A DNA stretch of 64,000 bases from Solirubrobacteraceae bacterium. GTDB lineage: Bacteria > Actinomycetota > Thermoleophilia > Solirubrobacterales > Solirubrobacteraceae. Shown here one piece after another: positions 7,640-15,577 of the stretch. The DNA lies in the NCBI GenBank assembly GCA_017882455.1, contig JADGPL010000011.1, forward strand, positions 48,737-112,736. The letters are read 5' to 3'. The position numbers were made by a program, and so were the translations under genes. Position 1 is the first letter of the stretch, and each line of letters opens with the position of its first letter. The notes beneath the pieces were generated by a model, which saw only the letters and a list, made by a program, of their open reading frames with translations, was not told the DNA's origin and did no database searches.

Positions 7640-8536
7640 CTACGCCATCGTCACCACCGTCTGCAGCATTTCGGCCGCAGTGGTGATCACGCGCGAGTTG
7701 GCCTGATAGCCGCGCTCGGCGGTGATCATGTTGGTCATCTCGGTGGCAAGGTCGACGTTGGACATCTCGAGCACCCCGCCGATCGTGGAGCCGAACCCGG
7801 GCGTGTCGGGGGTGCCGACTATCGGGGTACCCGAGTTGGCGGTCTGCGCCCACAGCGATCCACCGAGCCGTTCGAGCCCGGATTCGTTGGCGAACGTGGC
7901 GAGTGACACGAATCCCGCCGTGACGCGCTGCTGGTAGGTTTTCGATTCGGGGTTGTTGTCGGTGTAGCTGACCGATCCGTCCTGTCCGATCGTGATGTTG
8001 GTCGATCCCGGCGGAATCCGCAGGAAGCTGTCTTCTTTGCCGGGTGCGTAGGTCGTACCGGCTTCGCCCACGGTCGCCACTGCGTTGCGGCCGATCACGT
8101 ATTCGCCGGCCGAGGTCGTGAGGAACCCCTGCGTGTTCGTGGTGAGGTCTCCGGCGCGCGTGTAGTCGACGTTCGCCGGCAGGCCGCTCGTATACGGTTC
8201 TTTGGCAGGCGGGGTGCCGGCTCCCACGCGCAGGAAGCCCGAACCCTCGATCGCGACGTCGAGCGGGTTGTTGGTGGACTGGAAGGAGCCCTCGGTCATT
8301 TCGTTGTGGGTCGCGTTGACCTGCACGCCGAGGCCTATCTGCACGGGGTTCGACCCTCCGTTGGTGCTCGTCGGCCCAGAGGCGCCGCGGATCACCTGTG
8401 TGAGCTCATCGGCGAATGTGACACTCGAGGCCTTGTAGCCCACGGTGTTCACGTTCGCCAGGTCCGAGGCGGTGTCGTTGAGCATCGCCTGGTTCGCGTC
8501 GAGGCCGCTGATCGCGGCATACATTCCTGCCATCAT
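7640..8536 (-). CDS. flgE: Flagellar hook protein FlgE (short form)
   Basis: Subunit of the hook, the universal joint between rod and filament. The N-terminal rod-type motif reads MYAAISGLDANQAMLNDTAS, the central FlgE/F/G segment reads NPLDVAIEGSGFLRV, and the C-terminus has EMSNVDLATEMTNMITAERG and the final heptad helix. At 298 residues it is shorter than the usual 400 or more, so the outer D2/D3 domains appear to be missing or minimal. Three in-frame Met codons lie at the start; the most upstream is used here, preceded by AAGGAAGGG. It follows flgD and the TIGR02530-type gene. Confidence 0.9.
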   Translation of the reverse strand: MMAGMYAAISGLDANQAMLNDTASDLANVNTVGYKASSVTFADELTQVIRGASGPTSTNGGSNPVQIGLGVQVNATHNEMTEGSFQSTNNPLDVAIEGSGFLRVGAGTPPAKEPYTSGLPANVDYTRAGDLTTNTQGFLTTSAGEYVIGRNAVATVGEAGTTYAPGKEDSFLRIPPGSTNITIGQDGSVSYTDNNPESKTYQQRVTAGFVSLATFANESGLERLGGSLWAQTANSGTPIVGTPDTPGFGSTIGGVLEMSNVDLATEMTNMITAERGYQANSRVITTAAEMLQTVVTMA

Positions 8537-8605
8537 CCTGACTGCCCTTCCTTTCGCGGCCTCCTCGTCGAGGTCCAGCCGCAGCTTGAGCCGTTTCGCC
8601 CTCTC

Positions 8606-9019
8606 TCAGGCGATCACGGCGCTGTCGATGTTGGTGAACACGTTGTCTTTCATCTGCTGCGATCCCACGGCGGTTATCACCGTGCGGTTGCTGACGGACA
8701 CCACGAATGCGGTGCCGTCGACAAGAACCAGGGAGTCGCGCGAGCCCTTGCTCGCGGCGCGTCCCACCCCGTCGGAGAGCCTGGAGAGCGTGGAGGCGTC
8801 CAGCTCGATCCCGCGGCGTTCGACGCGCGCCAGCGCGTGGCGCGAGAACTGAAGCGGCTGGGCGCCCCCGGCCTGCTCGAGGGCCTCGGCGAAGCTCGGG
8901 GTGCCGGCGGCGCCCGGTGTCGAGCTGGGTTTGGCGGCCTGCCCGGGCGCGGGCGCGGGGGCGGACGGACCGGTGAGCCCTCCGGGCGGAACCAGAGCGG
9001 GATTCGAGATGGTGCTCAA
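8606..9019 (-). CDS. TIGR02530-type flagellar operon protein
   Basis: A 137-residue protein in the position between flgD and flgE where Gram-positive flagellar operons carry a conserved protein of unknown function. The family core is residues about 57-136: LQFSRHALARVERRGIEL, SRDSLVLVDGTAFVVSV, NRTVITAV and the end KDNVFTNIDSAVI. The first 50 residues are Pro/Ala-rich. Its start overlaps the flgD stop by 4 bases (ATGA). Its molecular role is not known; position suggests hook assembly. Confidence 0.88.
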   Translation of the reverse strand: MSTISNPALVPPGGLTGPSAPAPAPGQAAKPSSTPGAAGTPSFAEALEQAGGAQPLQFSRHALARVERRGIELDASTLSRLSDGVGRAASKGSRDSLVLVDGTAFVVSVSNRTVITAVGSQQMKDNVFTNIDSAVIA

Positions 9020-9417
9020 TGGACTTCCGTGATGCTCGAGAGCTTGACGCCGGGGACGCCTTCGATCGTGACCGTGGTGCCCGATGCGGTGGACTGGACC
9101 GCCTGGACCGCGCCGGTGGCCTTTTCGCCGGAGGTGTTGGTGTAGGAGACCGTTCGCCCGATCAGGGCGACCGCACCCGAGAGCTCGCTGGCGTTTGCGA
9201 GGTTGGTCGTCTGCTCGACCTGCGTGAACTGCGCGAGCTCGCTGACGTATTCGTTGGTGTTGGCCGGCTGCAGGGGATCCTGCGACTGCAGCTGGGCGAT
9301 CATCAGTTTGAGGAAGTCGTTCTGGCCCAGGACGCTGCTGGGGTTTTCCGGGGCCGGGGAGGACTTCGGCGAGGCCGCAGCGGCGGCCTGGGCGGTGGGG
9401 ACTGGGCTGGCGCTCAT
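9016..9417 (-). CDS. flgD: Flagellar hook cap protein FlgD (minimal form)
   Basis: Scaffold that caps the growing hook. The 133-residue protein contains the diagnostic N-terminal segment LGQNDFLKLMIAQLQSQDPL (about residues 30-49) and EYVSELAQFTQVEQ, followed by a short beta-rich stretch (GRTVSYTNTSGEKATGAV). The Ig/tudor-like C-terminal domain of longer FlgDs is absent, as in some Gram-positive versions. The N-terminus is Ala/Pro/Ser-rich. It lies 18 bases downstream of fliK. Confidence 0.92.
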   Translation of the reverse strand: MSASPVPTAQAAAAASPKSSPAPENPSSVLGQNDFLKLMIAQLQSQDPLQPANTNEYVSELAQFTQVEQTTNLANASELSGAVALIGRTVSYTNTSGEKATGAVQAVQSTASGTTVTIEGVPGVKLSSITEVH

Positions 9418-9435
9418 GTTGCTTGTCCTTTCATC

Positions 9436-11187
9436 TCAGGCGAGCACGTCCACGAGACGGCCGGCCGGCGACCCGACAGGCGCAGATGTGCCGTCGAGGC
9501 CGAGTGACTGGGTGCTCTCTCCCTCATCGGGAGAGGTCGAGGTGGTCGAGGCGGACTGTTCGCCGGCTCCGGCGAAGCGCCCTTCGTGCTCGCCCGACTG
9601 GGACTGCCCGAAGGTGGATACGTCGAGGCGCAGCAGCGAGACCCCGAGCGAGCTGAGCGACTGGTGGAGATCGGCGCGTCCCTGGGCGAGCGCCTGTGCG
9701 GCGGCGGGCGTATCCGCGGTGACTCGCGCGGTCAGGCCGTCGGCGGTCTGGGAGAGATGGATGCGTATTTCGCCGAGCTCGGCGGGCTGCAACGCGATCC
9801 GCGCCTGCGTGAGCCCCTGCCGCGCGGCCAGGTCGATCGTGGCCCGGATCGCGTCGATCATGTCCTGCATGCCGACCCCTGTGCCCAGCACGGGCGCGTC
9901 CGAAGCGCTGGTTGGCGATGGCGTGGCGGGCCCTTCGATGCCTGATGTCGCCACCAGGCTCGCGTCACCGGCCTGGGCCGTGGAACCCGTCTCGCTCGCC
10001 GAAGCCACAGCCACGAGGGCCGCCGGACGTCCTTGACCGCGACCGGGACCGCTGGAGTCGCCGCCCGCTGCCTGTCCGCCGGGCTGCTGGGCCGCGGGGG
10101 CGCTCACTCCCGGGGCGGCCGTGCCAGCGGGACCGGATGCCGATCTCGCGGCGTGAGCCAGCTGACCGGCGACTGCGTCCGCCGTCACAGCGCTGCTCGC
10201 GAGCTGTGCCTGGGCCGGGGAGCTCTGCGGCGGAGCGGCCTCTGCCTGCGCCGGCGTGGCAGGGGAGCCGACCGGCTGTTCTGGGACGTCGCTCGGCGCC
10301 GCTGTTTGCACGACAGGTTCGAGCACGGACGGCGTTGGCGACGCTGCCCCTTCCAGCGCCCGGCCCCCCGCTGCGGGACTCGCCGCAGCCTGTGTGAGCG
10401 TGGGAGTCGTGGAGCCTGGCGCCGCTTCGGTGGGCCCCGGCGCCGGTTCAGCGTGCCCCGGCGCCGCTTCGGCCGGTCGGGAGGTGGGGCTGACCGGCGC
10501 CTGCAGCGGGACGGTGTCAGAGCTGGCAGACGTTGCAGGCGGCGCTAGGGCTACGGAGGCGTCCGTGCTGCCAGGCGCCGCGAGGCTTGCGGGCGCCGCG
10601 GGGATCGCGGCGGTCGTGGGGTTCGCGGCAGCTGGCTGGGCGCCGCCCTGGTCAGCGGCGGGCGCGGCGGCGAGCGGCGGCGGGGCGGGCGCCGCCACGA
10701 CAACCGTGGGAGCGGGCGCGGGGTCGAGGAGTACCGGCGCCTGAGCAGCGCCCGGGCTGACGACCGGGGACGAGCCGGACGCGGTGGGTGTCGAGAACGC
10801 GGTGGGTGTGGATGACGGCGTGGGGGTGGCAGCGGCTCCCGAGAGGGCGGACGGCGAGGCGAGCTGCCCGTGAGCGTCAGCGGCGGCTGATGGCGGCTTG
10901 GCTTCGGATTCTGCGGCCGGGGCTGCGGTCGGCGTCGAGGCAGAGCTGTCGCCGGCAGCGGCTTCTGTGGCGGCTTCTGTGCCTTGCTCGCGGTGAGCGG
11001 GCGCCATCCTGGCGCCGTGCCGTTCTGTGTCGCCTTGCTGATGGCCTTCCGCGTCTGCGGTCCGGGCCCAATGTTCGGCGAGCGCGCTCTGGAAGAGCGG
11101 CGCTCCCGGCGGCCCGCCGGGCGGCGCGGGCCCGGCGCTCGGCGGCGGGGCACTCGGCGGTGGCACGGGCGCGGACACGACGATCAT
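9436..11187 (-). CDS. fliK: Flagellar hook-length control protein FliK
   Basis: FliK is the secreted ruler that sets hook length and triggers the FlhB switch. The 583-residue protein is mostly Ala/Pro/Ser/Thr-rich low-complexity sequence with short tandem motifs such as PTPSSTPTAFSTPTA. The conserved FliK C-terminal domain lies at about residues 460-545 (ARIALQPAELGEIRIHLSQT). The start overlaps the end of the transglycosylase gene by 4 bases. The repetitive middle is expected to be the ruler and is the most variable part, so only the C-terminal domain supports the assignment by homology. Confidence 0.88.
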   Translation of the reverse strand: MIVVSAPVPPPSAPPPSAGPAPPGGPPGAPLFQSALAEHWARTADAEGHQQGDTERHGARMAPAHREQGTEAATEAAAGDSSASTPTAAPAAESEAKPPSAAADAHGQLASPSALSGAAATPTPSSTPTAFSTPTASGSSPVVSPGAAQAPVLLDPAPAPTVVVAAPAPPPLAAAPAADQGGAQPAAANPTTAAIPAAPASLAAPGSTDASVALAPPATSASSDTVPLQAPVSPTSRPAEAAPGHAEPAPGPTEAAPGSTTPTLTQAAASPAAGGRALEGAASPTPSVLEPVVQTAAPSDVPEQPVGSPATPAQAEAAPPQSSPAQAQLASSAVTADAVAGQLAHAARSASGPAGTAAPGVSAPAAQQPGGQAAGGDSSGPGRGQGRPAALVAVASASETGSTAQAGDASLVATSGIEGPATPSPTSASDAPVLGTGVGMQDMIDAIRATIDLAARQGLTQARIALQPAELGEIRIHLSQTADGLTARVTADTPAAAQALAQGRADLHQSLSSLGVSLLRLDVSTFGQSQSGEHEGRFAGAGEQSASTTSTSPDEGESTQSLGLDGTSAPVGSPAGRLVDVLA

Positions 11188-11855
11188 GGCAGGCTCCCTG
11201 CGCTCGTCGCTGGGTTCGCCTGACGGTAGCTTTCGGCGTAGCCGAGCACTTTGGAGACGTAGCTCTGCGTTTCGGCATAGGGCGGCACTCCGCCGTACTG
11301 CTGGACCGCCCCCGGGCCCGCGTTGTACGCGGCCAGCGCATCGGTCGTGTTTCCGCCGAACTTGCTCATCATCTGGCTCAGGTAGCGCGCGCCCCCTTCG
11401 ATCGATTCAGCCGGGTTCAAGGGGTTGGCCACCCCCATCGAGGAGGCCGTGCCCGGCATCAGCTGGGTCAGGCCACTCGCACCCACGCTGCTCTGCGAGT
11501 TGGGATCGAAGCCCGACTCCTGCTGGATCAGGCCGTGCAGCACGGCGGGGTCCAGCCCGTAGCGCTGAGCGGCTTGGGCGATCAGGGCGTCGTAGGGGGT
11601 CGACTGCGAGGAGCCGCTCGAGCCCTGGGCGGCGGCAGGAGTCGCAGAAGCGGCAGTGGCGCTCTGCAACGCCTGGGCGAAGGCGGGTGAGCCGGAGGAG
11701 GCCGGCGCGGCGCCAGCGGTCGTGGGCGGCGCGGGCACCGCTCCGGTGGCGGCCTGGCGCGTCTGTTCGACGAGGGCCTGGAGCTGCGCGACTCGCTGGG
11801 AGACGGCGAGCTCCCCCGCCGGCGCAGAGGCTGCCGTCAGCGCTTCGGTGCTCAC
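11184..11855 (-). CDS. Flagellar-cluster lytic transglycosylase (SLT domain)
   Basis: Cleaves peptidoglycan glycan strands, probably to let the rod or hook through the wall. Residues about 86-215 form an SLT domain with the catalytic Glu in QQESGFDPNS (about E113), the ASGLTQLMPGTASSMG motif and LAAYNAGPGAV. The first 85 residues are Ala/Ser/Pro-rich and lack a clear signal peptide, so it may be secreted by the flagellar exporter itself. It overlaps fliJ and fliK by 4 bases each, which places it firmly in the operon. It plays the wall-hydrolase role of the FlgJ C-terminal domain, which the separate FlgJ-like gene at 26173 lacks. Confidence 0.88.
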   Translation of the reverse strand: MSTEALTAASAPAGELAVSQRVAQLQALVEQTRQAATGAVPAPPTTAGAAPASSGSPAFAQALQSATAASATPAAAQGSSGSSQSTPYDALIAQAAQRYGLDPAVLHGLIQQESGFDPNSQSSVGASGLTQLMPGTASSMGVANPLNPAESIEGGARYLSQMMSKFGGNTTDALAAYNAGPGAVQQYGGVPPYAETQSYVSKVLGYAESYRQANPATSAGSLP

Positions 11856-12310
11856 GCCGGGCTCCGGCGGAAGCGAATGGTGGCAATCTCATCGAGCGCG
11901 TTGCGCTCGCGGCGCTCCATCTCGCGGTCGTGCTCGCCGCGGTGGCGCTCGCGCAGGCGGTTGAGCATCTCGTGCTCGCTGGCGGCGCTGGCAAGCTCGG
12001 CGTCGCGGTTGGCCACGTCGGTCTCACACCGTTGGAGCTCTTGGGCGTGCAGCCCGCGCTGGGTCTCGATCCGCTCGAGGAACGCCTGGCGCGCCTGCAG
12101 CTCGGTGGCGCTCACGGTCGCCGCGCCGGCTGTGACGCTGCGCTGCTCGGTGCGCGCGTGCTCGAGATCGGCCTCGGCGCCGCGCAGCTCCTCCTCGGTG
12201 CTCGCGCGGCGTGAGACCGCTTTGGCGAGCTCCTGCTGGGCGAGCTTCTCCTTGCGCTCGCGCACCGCCCGGACGCGCTCCAGGCGAAATCGAAACGAGG
12301 GCCCAGTCAT
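11852..12310 (-). CDS. fliJ: Flagellar export chaperone FliJ
   Basis: FliJ is the coiled-coil stalk of the FliH-FliI export ATPase. The 152-residue protein starts with FRFRLERVRAVRERKEKLAQ, the family-typical beginning, and continues as one long charged helix with heptad character through residue 140. It lies downstream of fliI with a 63-base gap and upstream of the transglycosylase, with a 4-base overlap. Sequence conservation in this family is low; position and coiled-coil character carry the call. Confidence 0.87.
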   Translation of the reverse strand: MTGPSFRFRLERVRAVRERKEKLAQQELAKAVSRRASTEEELRGAEADLEHARTEQRSVTAGAATVSATELQARQAFLERIETQRGLHAQELQRCETDVANRDAELASAASEHEMLNRLRERHRGEHDREMERRERNALDEIATIRFRRSPA

Positions 12311-12373
12311 TGCCTGTTTATCGGACGGGGTCTCGGGTTCTTTAGCCGGTGGTCGAAGTCCACGGGGGCGGAC

Positions 12374-13867
12374 TCAGATGCTCAGCCCGAGCGCCGGTAT
12401 CGCCGGTGCACCGCCCGCCGCGAGGCCGCCCAGCGCTCCGAGTCCCTGCGAGTGCCCGGGGATGACCTCCTCGGCGTCCGGAGGATGCTCTGCGCCGCTC
12501 AGCTCCCTGGCGCCCGCGAGCGAGCCGGCGAGCTCGAGCAGTCGCGCATCGGTGGCCACCGGGTCGCTGCGCTCCTCCACGGGCTGGCGCAGGAAGTCCT
12601 CGATCGCCCCACGGCAAGCGAGCGCGGTGTCCAGCGCCGGGTCGCTGCCCTGCTGATAGGCGCCGATCGCGACCAGGTCCTCCTTCTCACGCAGCACGGC
12701 CAGGGCGCCGCGCAGGCGCTGGCCGGCCGCGGCGACCTCGGGTGAGACGATCTCACCGACCAGTCGCGAGACGCTGTGCAGGACGTCGATCGCTGGGTAA
12801 TGGCCGGCGTGGGCCAGCGAGCGCGTGAGCACCACGTGGCCGTCGAGGATCGAGCGAACGGCATCTGCGATCGGCTCATTCATGTCATCGCCGTCGACCA
12901 GCACGGTGTACAGCGCGGTGATCGATCCGCTCGTGCTGGTGCCCGCGCGCTCGAGCAGCCGTGGGAGCAGCGCGAACACGCTGGGGGTGTAGCCACGTGT
13001 CGCCGGTGGCTCACCGATTGCGAGCCCCACCTCGCGCTGGGCCATCGCGAAGCGGGTCACCGAGTCCATCATCAGCATCACGTCGTGGCCCTGGTCGCGG
13101 AAGTACTCGGCGATGGTCGTGGCGGTGAATGCCGCCTTGATCCGCACGAGGGCCGGCTGGTCGGAGGTCGCGACGATCACCACCGAGCGCTCGAGCGCGT
13201 CGCCGAGATCGCGCTCGATGAACTCGCGAACCTCGCGACCGCGCTCGCCGACGAGCGCGATCACGTTGATGGAGGCGCTGGTCGAGCGAGCGATCATCCC
13301 CAGCAGCGAGGACTTTCCGACGCCCGAGCCCGCAAAGATGCCGAGACGCTGCCCGCGTCCGCAGGGCACGAGGCCGTCGAGCGCGCGCACGCCCAGCCCG
13401 ACGCGCTCGCTGATGCGCGGGCGCGAGAGCGCGCTCGGGGGAGCGGCGACCGTCGAGCGGGCGATGCCGCCTGGAATCACGCCGCCGTCGTCGGGGATGC
13501 CCAGTCCGTCGACGACGCGACCGAGCAGAGCGTCGCCGACCGAGATCCGGAAGGGGGCGCCCGTGGCGAGCACCCGTGTCCCCGGGCCGATCCCGTGCAG
13601 CTCCCCGAGTGGCATCAGCAGCGTGCGCCCTTCGCGGAAGCCGACAACCTCCGAAGGGACGGGCGCCCGCCCACCCGCCCGCCCGCCCGCGCGGTTGCGG
13701 TCGGTTCCCACCAGGCACACCTCGCCCACCTCGGCCTGCAGCCCAGTCGCCTCGATGATCAAGCCGATGAGATTGCTGACGAAGCCGTGGCGCCTGGCGA
13801 GATCGGCCTCGTGAACCGCCTGCCCAGCTCTCGCAAGCAGCGCGCCCGTCCTCGGCGGATCGCTCAT
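12374..13867 (-). CDS. fliI: Flagellum-specific export ATPase FliI
   Basis: Hexameric ATPase that energises flagellar protein export. The 497-residue protein contains the Walker A loop AGSGVGKSSLLGMIAR, the segment ALVGERGREVREFIERDLG, Walker B in GHDVMLMMDSVTRFAMAQRE, and PATRGYTPSVFALLPRLLER. It is longer than typical (about 440) because of a Gly/Ala/Pro-rich tail of about 45 residues. Residues around 58-67 (GGRAGGRA) are encoded by a tetranucleotide repeat in a variable N-terminal loop. It overlaps fliH by 4 bases. Confidence 0.95.
   Translation of the reverse strand: MSDPPRTGALLARAGQAVHEADLARRHGFVSNLIGLIIEATGLQAEVGEVCLVGTDRNRAGGRAGGRAPVPSEVVGFREGRTLLMPLGELHGIGPGTRVLATGAPFRISVGDALLGRVVDGLGIPDDGGVIPGGIARSTVAAPPSALSRPRISERVGLGVRALDGLVPCGRGQRLGIFAGSGVGKSSLLGMIARSTSASINVIALVGERGREVREFIERDLGDALERSVVIVATSDQPALVRIKAAFTATTIAEYFRDQGHDVMLMMDSVTRFAMAQREVGLAIGEPPATRGYTPSVFALLPRLLERAGTSTSGSITALYTVLVDGDDMNEPIADAVRSILDGHVVLTRSLAHAGHYPAIDVLHSVSRLVGEIVSPEVAAAGQRLRGALAVLREKEDLVAIGAYQQGSDPALDTALACRGAIEDFLRQPVEERSDPVATDARLLELAGSLAGARELSGAEHPPDAEEVIPGHSQGLGALGGLAAGGAPAIPALGLSI
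13666..13689. repeat. CCCG tetranucleotide tract inside fliI
   Basis: Six CCCG-like units in a row, with the second unit CCCA and the last four perfect. They encode a Gly-Gly-Arg-Ala repeat in the N-terminal domain of FliI. The unit length is not a multiple of three, so gain or loss of a unit would frameshift fliI. This is a candidate slippage site, or simply low-complexity GC-rich sequence. Confidence 0.7.
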
Positions 13868-14490
13868 TCGCTGTGCTCGCCGCCGGCGAGCTCGGTCGCG
13901 ATCACCTCGCGGGCGCGCTCGAGCTGGGTCTGCACGCCGGCGTCGATCTCGCCCTCGACGGTGCGCACAACCGCTCCGCCCACGCCGACGCGCTGATCGC
14001 CCTGGATATCGCGCAGCTCGATGCCAGCGGCCTGAGCGTGGAGATCGCCGATCGCCGCCGAGACCGTCTCGAGATCGCGCGGGTTGACGAGCACGGCGAT
14101 CCCGCGCCTGTCGCTGACGCGGCGCAGCGTGCCCTGCACCACGTCGATCACGAGCTCGGGCCGCGCCTGCAGAGCGCCCGCGAGGATCTTCTCGGCCAGC
14201 GACAGGGCGAGCTCGATCGCGTCGCGCTCGACCGCTTCGGCAATCTCGGCGCGCAGCGACTGCACGCCGGCGAGCGCCTCGCGCAGGGCGGCCGCTGCGG
14301 CGGTTCTCTCGGCCTGCCCGTCGGCGAGCCCGGCGGCCCGACCCTCGGCCAGGCCCTCCGCGCGCGCCTGCTCGCGGATGCGCTCAGCGGCGGCGTTGGC
14401 CTCGGCGAGCACCCGGGCCGGGCCGTCCCGGGGCGGAGGCTCAGACGGCTCGAGCTGCTCGAAGTCGTAGCTGACGGCGGCCTCAGACAA
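13864..14490 (-). CDS. fliH: Flagellar assembly protein FliH
   Basis: FliH is the peripheral-stalk regulator of FliI. The 208-residue protein has an Ala/Glu/Arg-rich coiled coil at about residues 25-90 with a GxxxG-like stretch (AEGLAEGRAAGLADGQAE), then the FliH/YscL-type domain with IELALSLAEKILAGAL and VLVNPRDLETVSAAIGDL. It overlaps fliG by 8 bases and fliI by 4, in the standard order fliG-fliH-fliI. Confidence 0.9.
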   Translation of the reverse strand: MSEAAVSYDFEQLEPSEPPPRDGPARVLAEANAAAERIREQARAEGLAEGRAAGLADGQAERTAAAAALREALAGVQSLRAEIAEAVERDAIELALSLAEKILAGALQARPELVIDVVQGTLRRVSDRRGIAVLVNPRDLETVSAAIGDLHAQAAGIELRDIQGDQRVGVGGAVVRTVEGEIDAGVQTQLERAREVIATELAGGEHSE

Positions 14491-15571
14491 CGCCTTCGCC
14501 CTCCTCCCCGTCCTCCTCGCCGGCGATCACGATCGTGCCGGCCTCCTCGAGCTTGCGCACGACCGCCACGACCCGGCTCTGCGCCTGATCGATGTCACGT
14601 TTGCGCTGAGGCGGCTGGATCTCCATCTCCTCCTTGAGCATCGCGGCCCCGCGCTCGGACATGTTCGCGAGCAGCACCTCCTTGACGCTCTCCTCGGCGC
14701 CGCGCAGCGCCAGCACGAGATCCTTCTGATCGACCTCGCGCAGCACCTGCTGGATGGCGCGCTCGTCGAGCTTGACGATGTCCTCGAAGACGAAGAGCAT
14801 GCCGCGCACCTCCTCGGCGAGGCCCTTGTCGGTGCTCGCGAGGTTCTCGAGCACGTTGCGCTCGAGCGAGCGGTCGGCGTGGTTGAGGATTCCGGCGAGA
14901 GCCCTGGCCCCGCCGGCCGAGGCGTATTGCTGCTCGGCGACCGCCGTCAGCTTGTGTCGCAGGACCTCCTCGACCTGCTGGATCACGCGCGAGCTGGTCT
15001 CCCCCATGCGGGCTATGCGCAGCGCCACCTCGGGCTGCTGGCGCTCAGGCAGGTGCGAGAGCACGCCGGCCGCGAGGTTGGTATGCAGGCTGGCGAGCAC
15101 CAGCGCGATCGTCTGCGGGGACTCGTTGCGCAGCAGGCCGACTATGCGCTCGGGGGGGACGCGACGCAGGAACTCGAAGGGCCGCACCTCGGCGCCGCTG
15201 GAGAGACGGCCGAGAAGCTCGGCCGCACGCTCCGCTCCGAGCGCCCGCTCGATCACCTCCCGCGCGAAGTCGACGCCGCCTTCCACGCTCGCGCCTCCCC
15301 TGCTCGTGACGGCGGCCAGCTCACCGAGGATCGAGTCGGTCGTCTGGGCGCCGACCGAGCTCAGCCTGGCCATCTCCACGGAGAGGCTCTCGATCTCCTC
15401 CTCGCCCAGGCGTTGCAGCACGTTGGCCGCGCGCTCGGAGCCGAGCGCCGCCATCAACACGGCCGCCTTGCGAGTCCCGCCCAGCCGCGGGGGCGCTGCC
15501 GGGAGCATGTCCCCGGGCCCGGGCCCCGCCGCGAGTGCCAGCATGGCCTCTCGCGCAGACTCTGCCGCCAA
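14483..15571 (-). CDS. fliG: Flagellar motor switch protein FliG
   Basis: FliG is the rotor protein that meets MotA and generates torque. The 362-residue protein carries the N-terminal stretch GTRKAAVLMAALGSERAANVL, the middle-domain motif NESPQTIALVLASL (EHPQ-like), LPERQQPEVALRIARM, and the C-terminal charged torque helix MLFVFEDIVKLDERAIQQVL followed by LANMSERGAAMLKEEME. It has normal length plus a short acidic tail. It lies 6 bases downstream of fliF. Confidence 0.95.
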   Translation of the reverse strand: MAAESAREAMLALAAGPGPGDMLPAAPPRLGGTRKAAVLMAALGSERAANVLQRLGEEEIESLSVEMARLSSVGAQTTDSILGELAAVTSRGGASVEGGVDFAREVIERALGAERAAELLGRLSSGAEVRPFEFLRRVPPERIVGLLRNESPQTIALVLASLHTNLAAGVLSHLPERQQPEVALRIARMGETSSRVIQQVEEVLRHKLTAVAEQQYASAGGARALAGILNHADRSLERNVLENLASTDKGLAEEVRGMLFVFEDIVKLDERAIQQVLREVDQKDLVLALRGAEESVKEVLLANMSERGAAMLKEEMEIQPPQRKRDIDQAQSRVVAVVRKLEEAGTIVIAGEEDGEEGEGVV

Positions 15572-15577
15572 GTGGAC

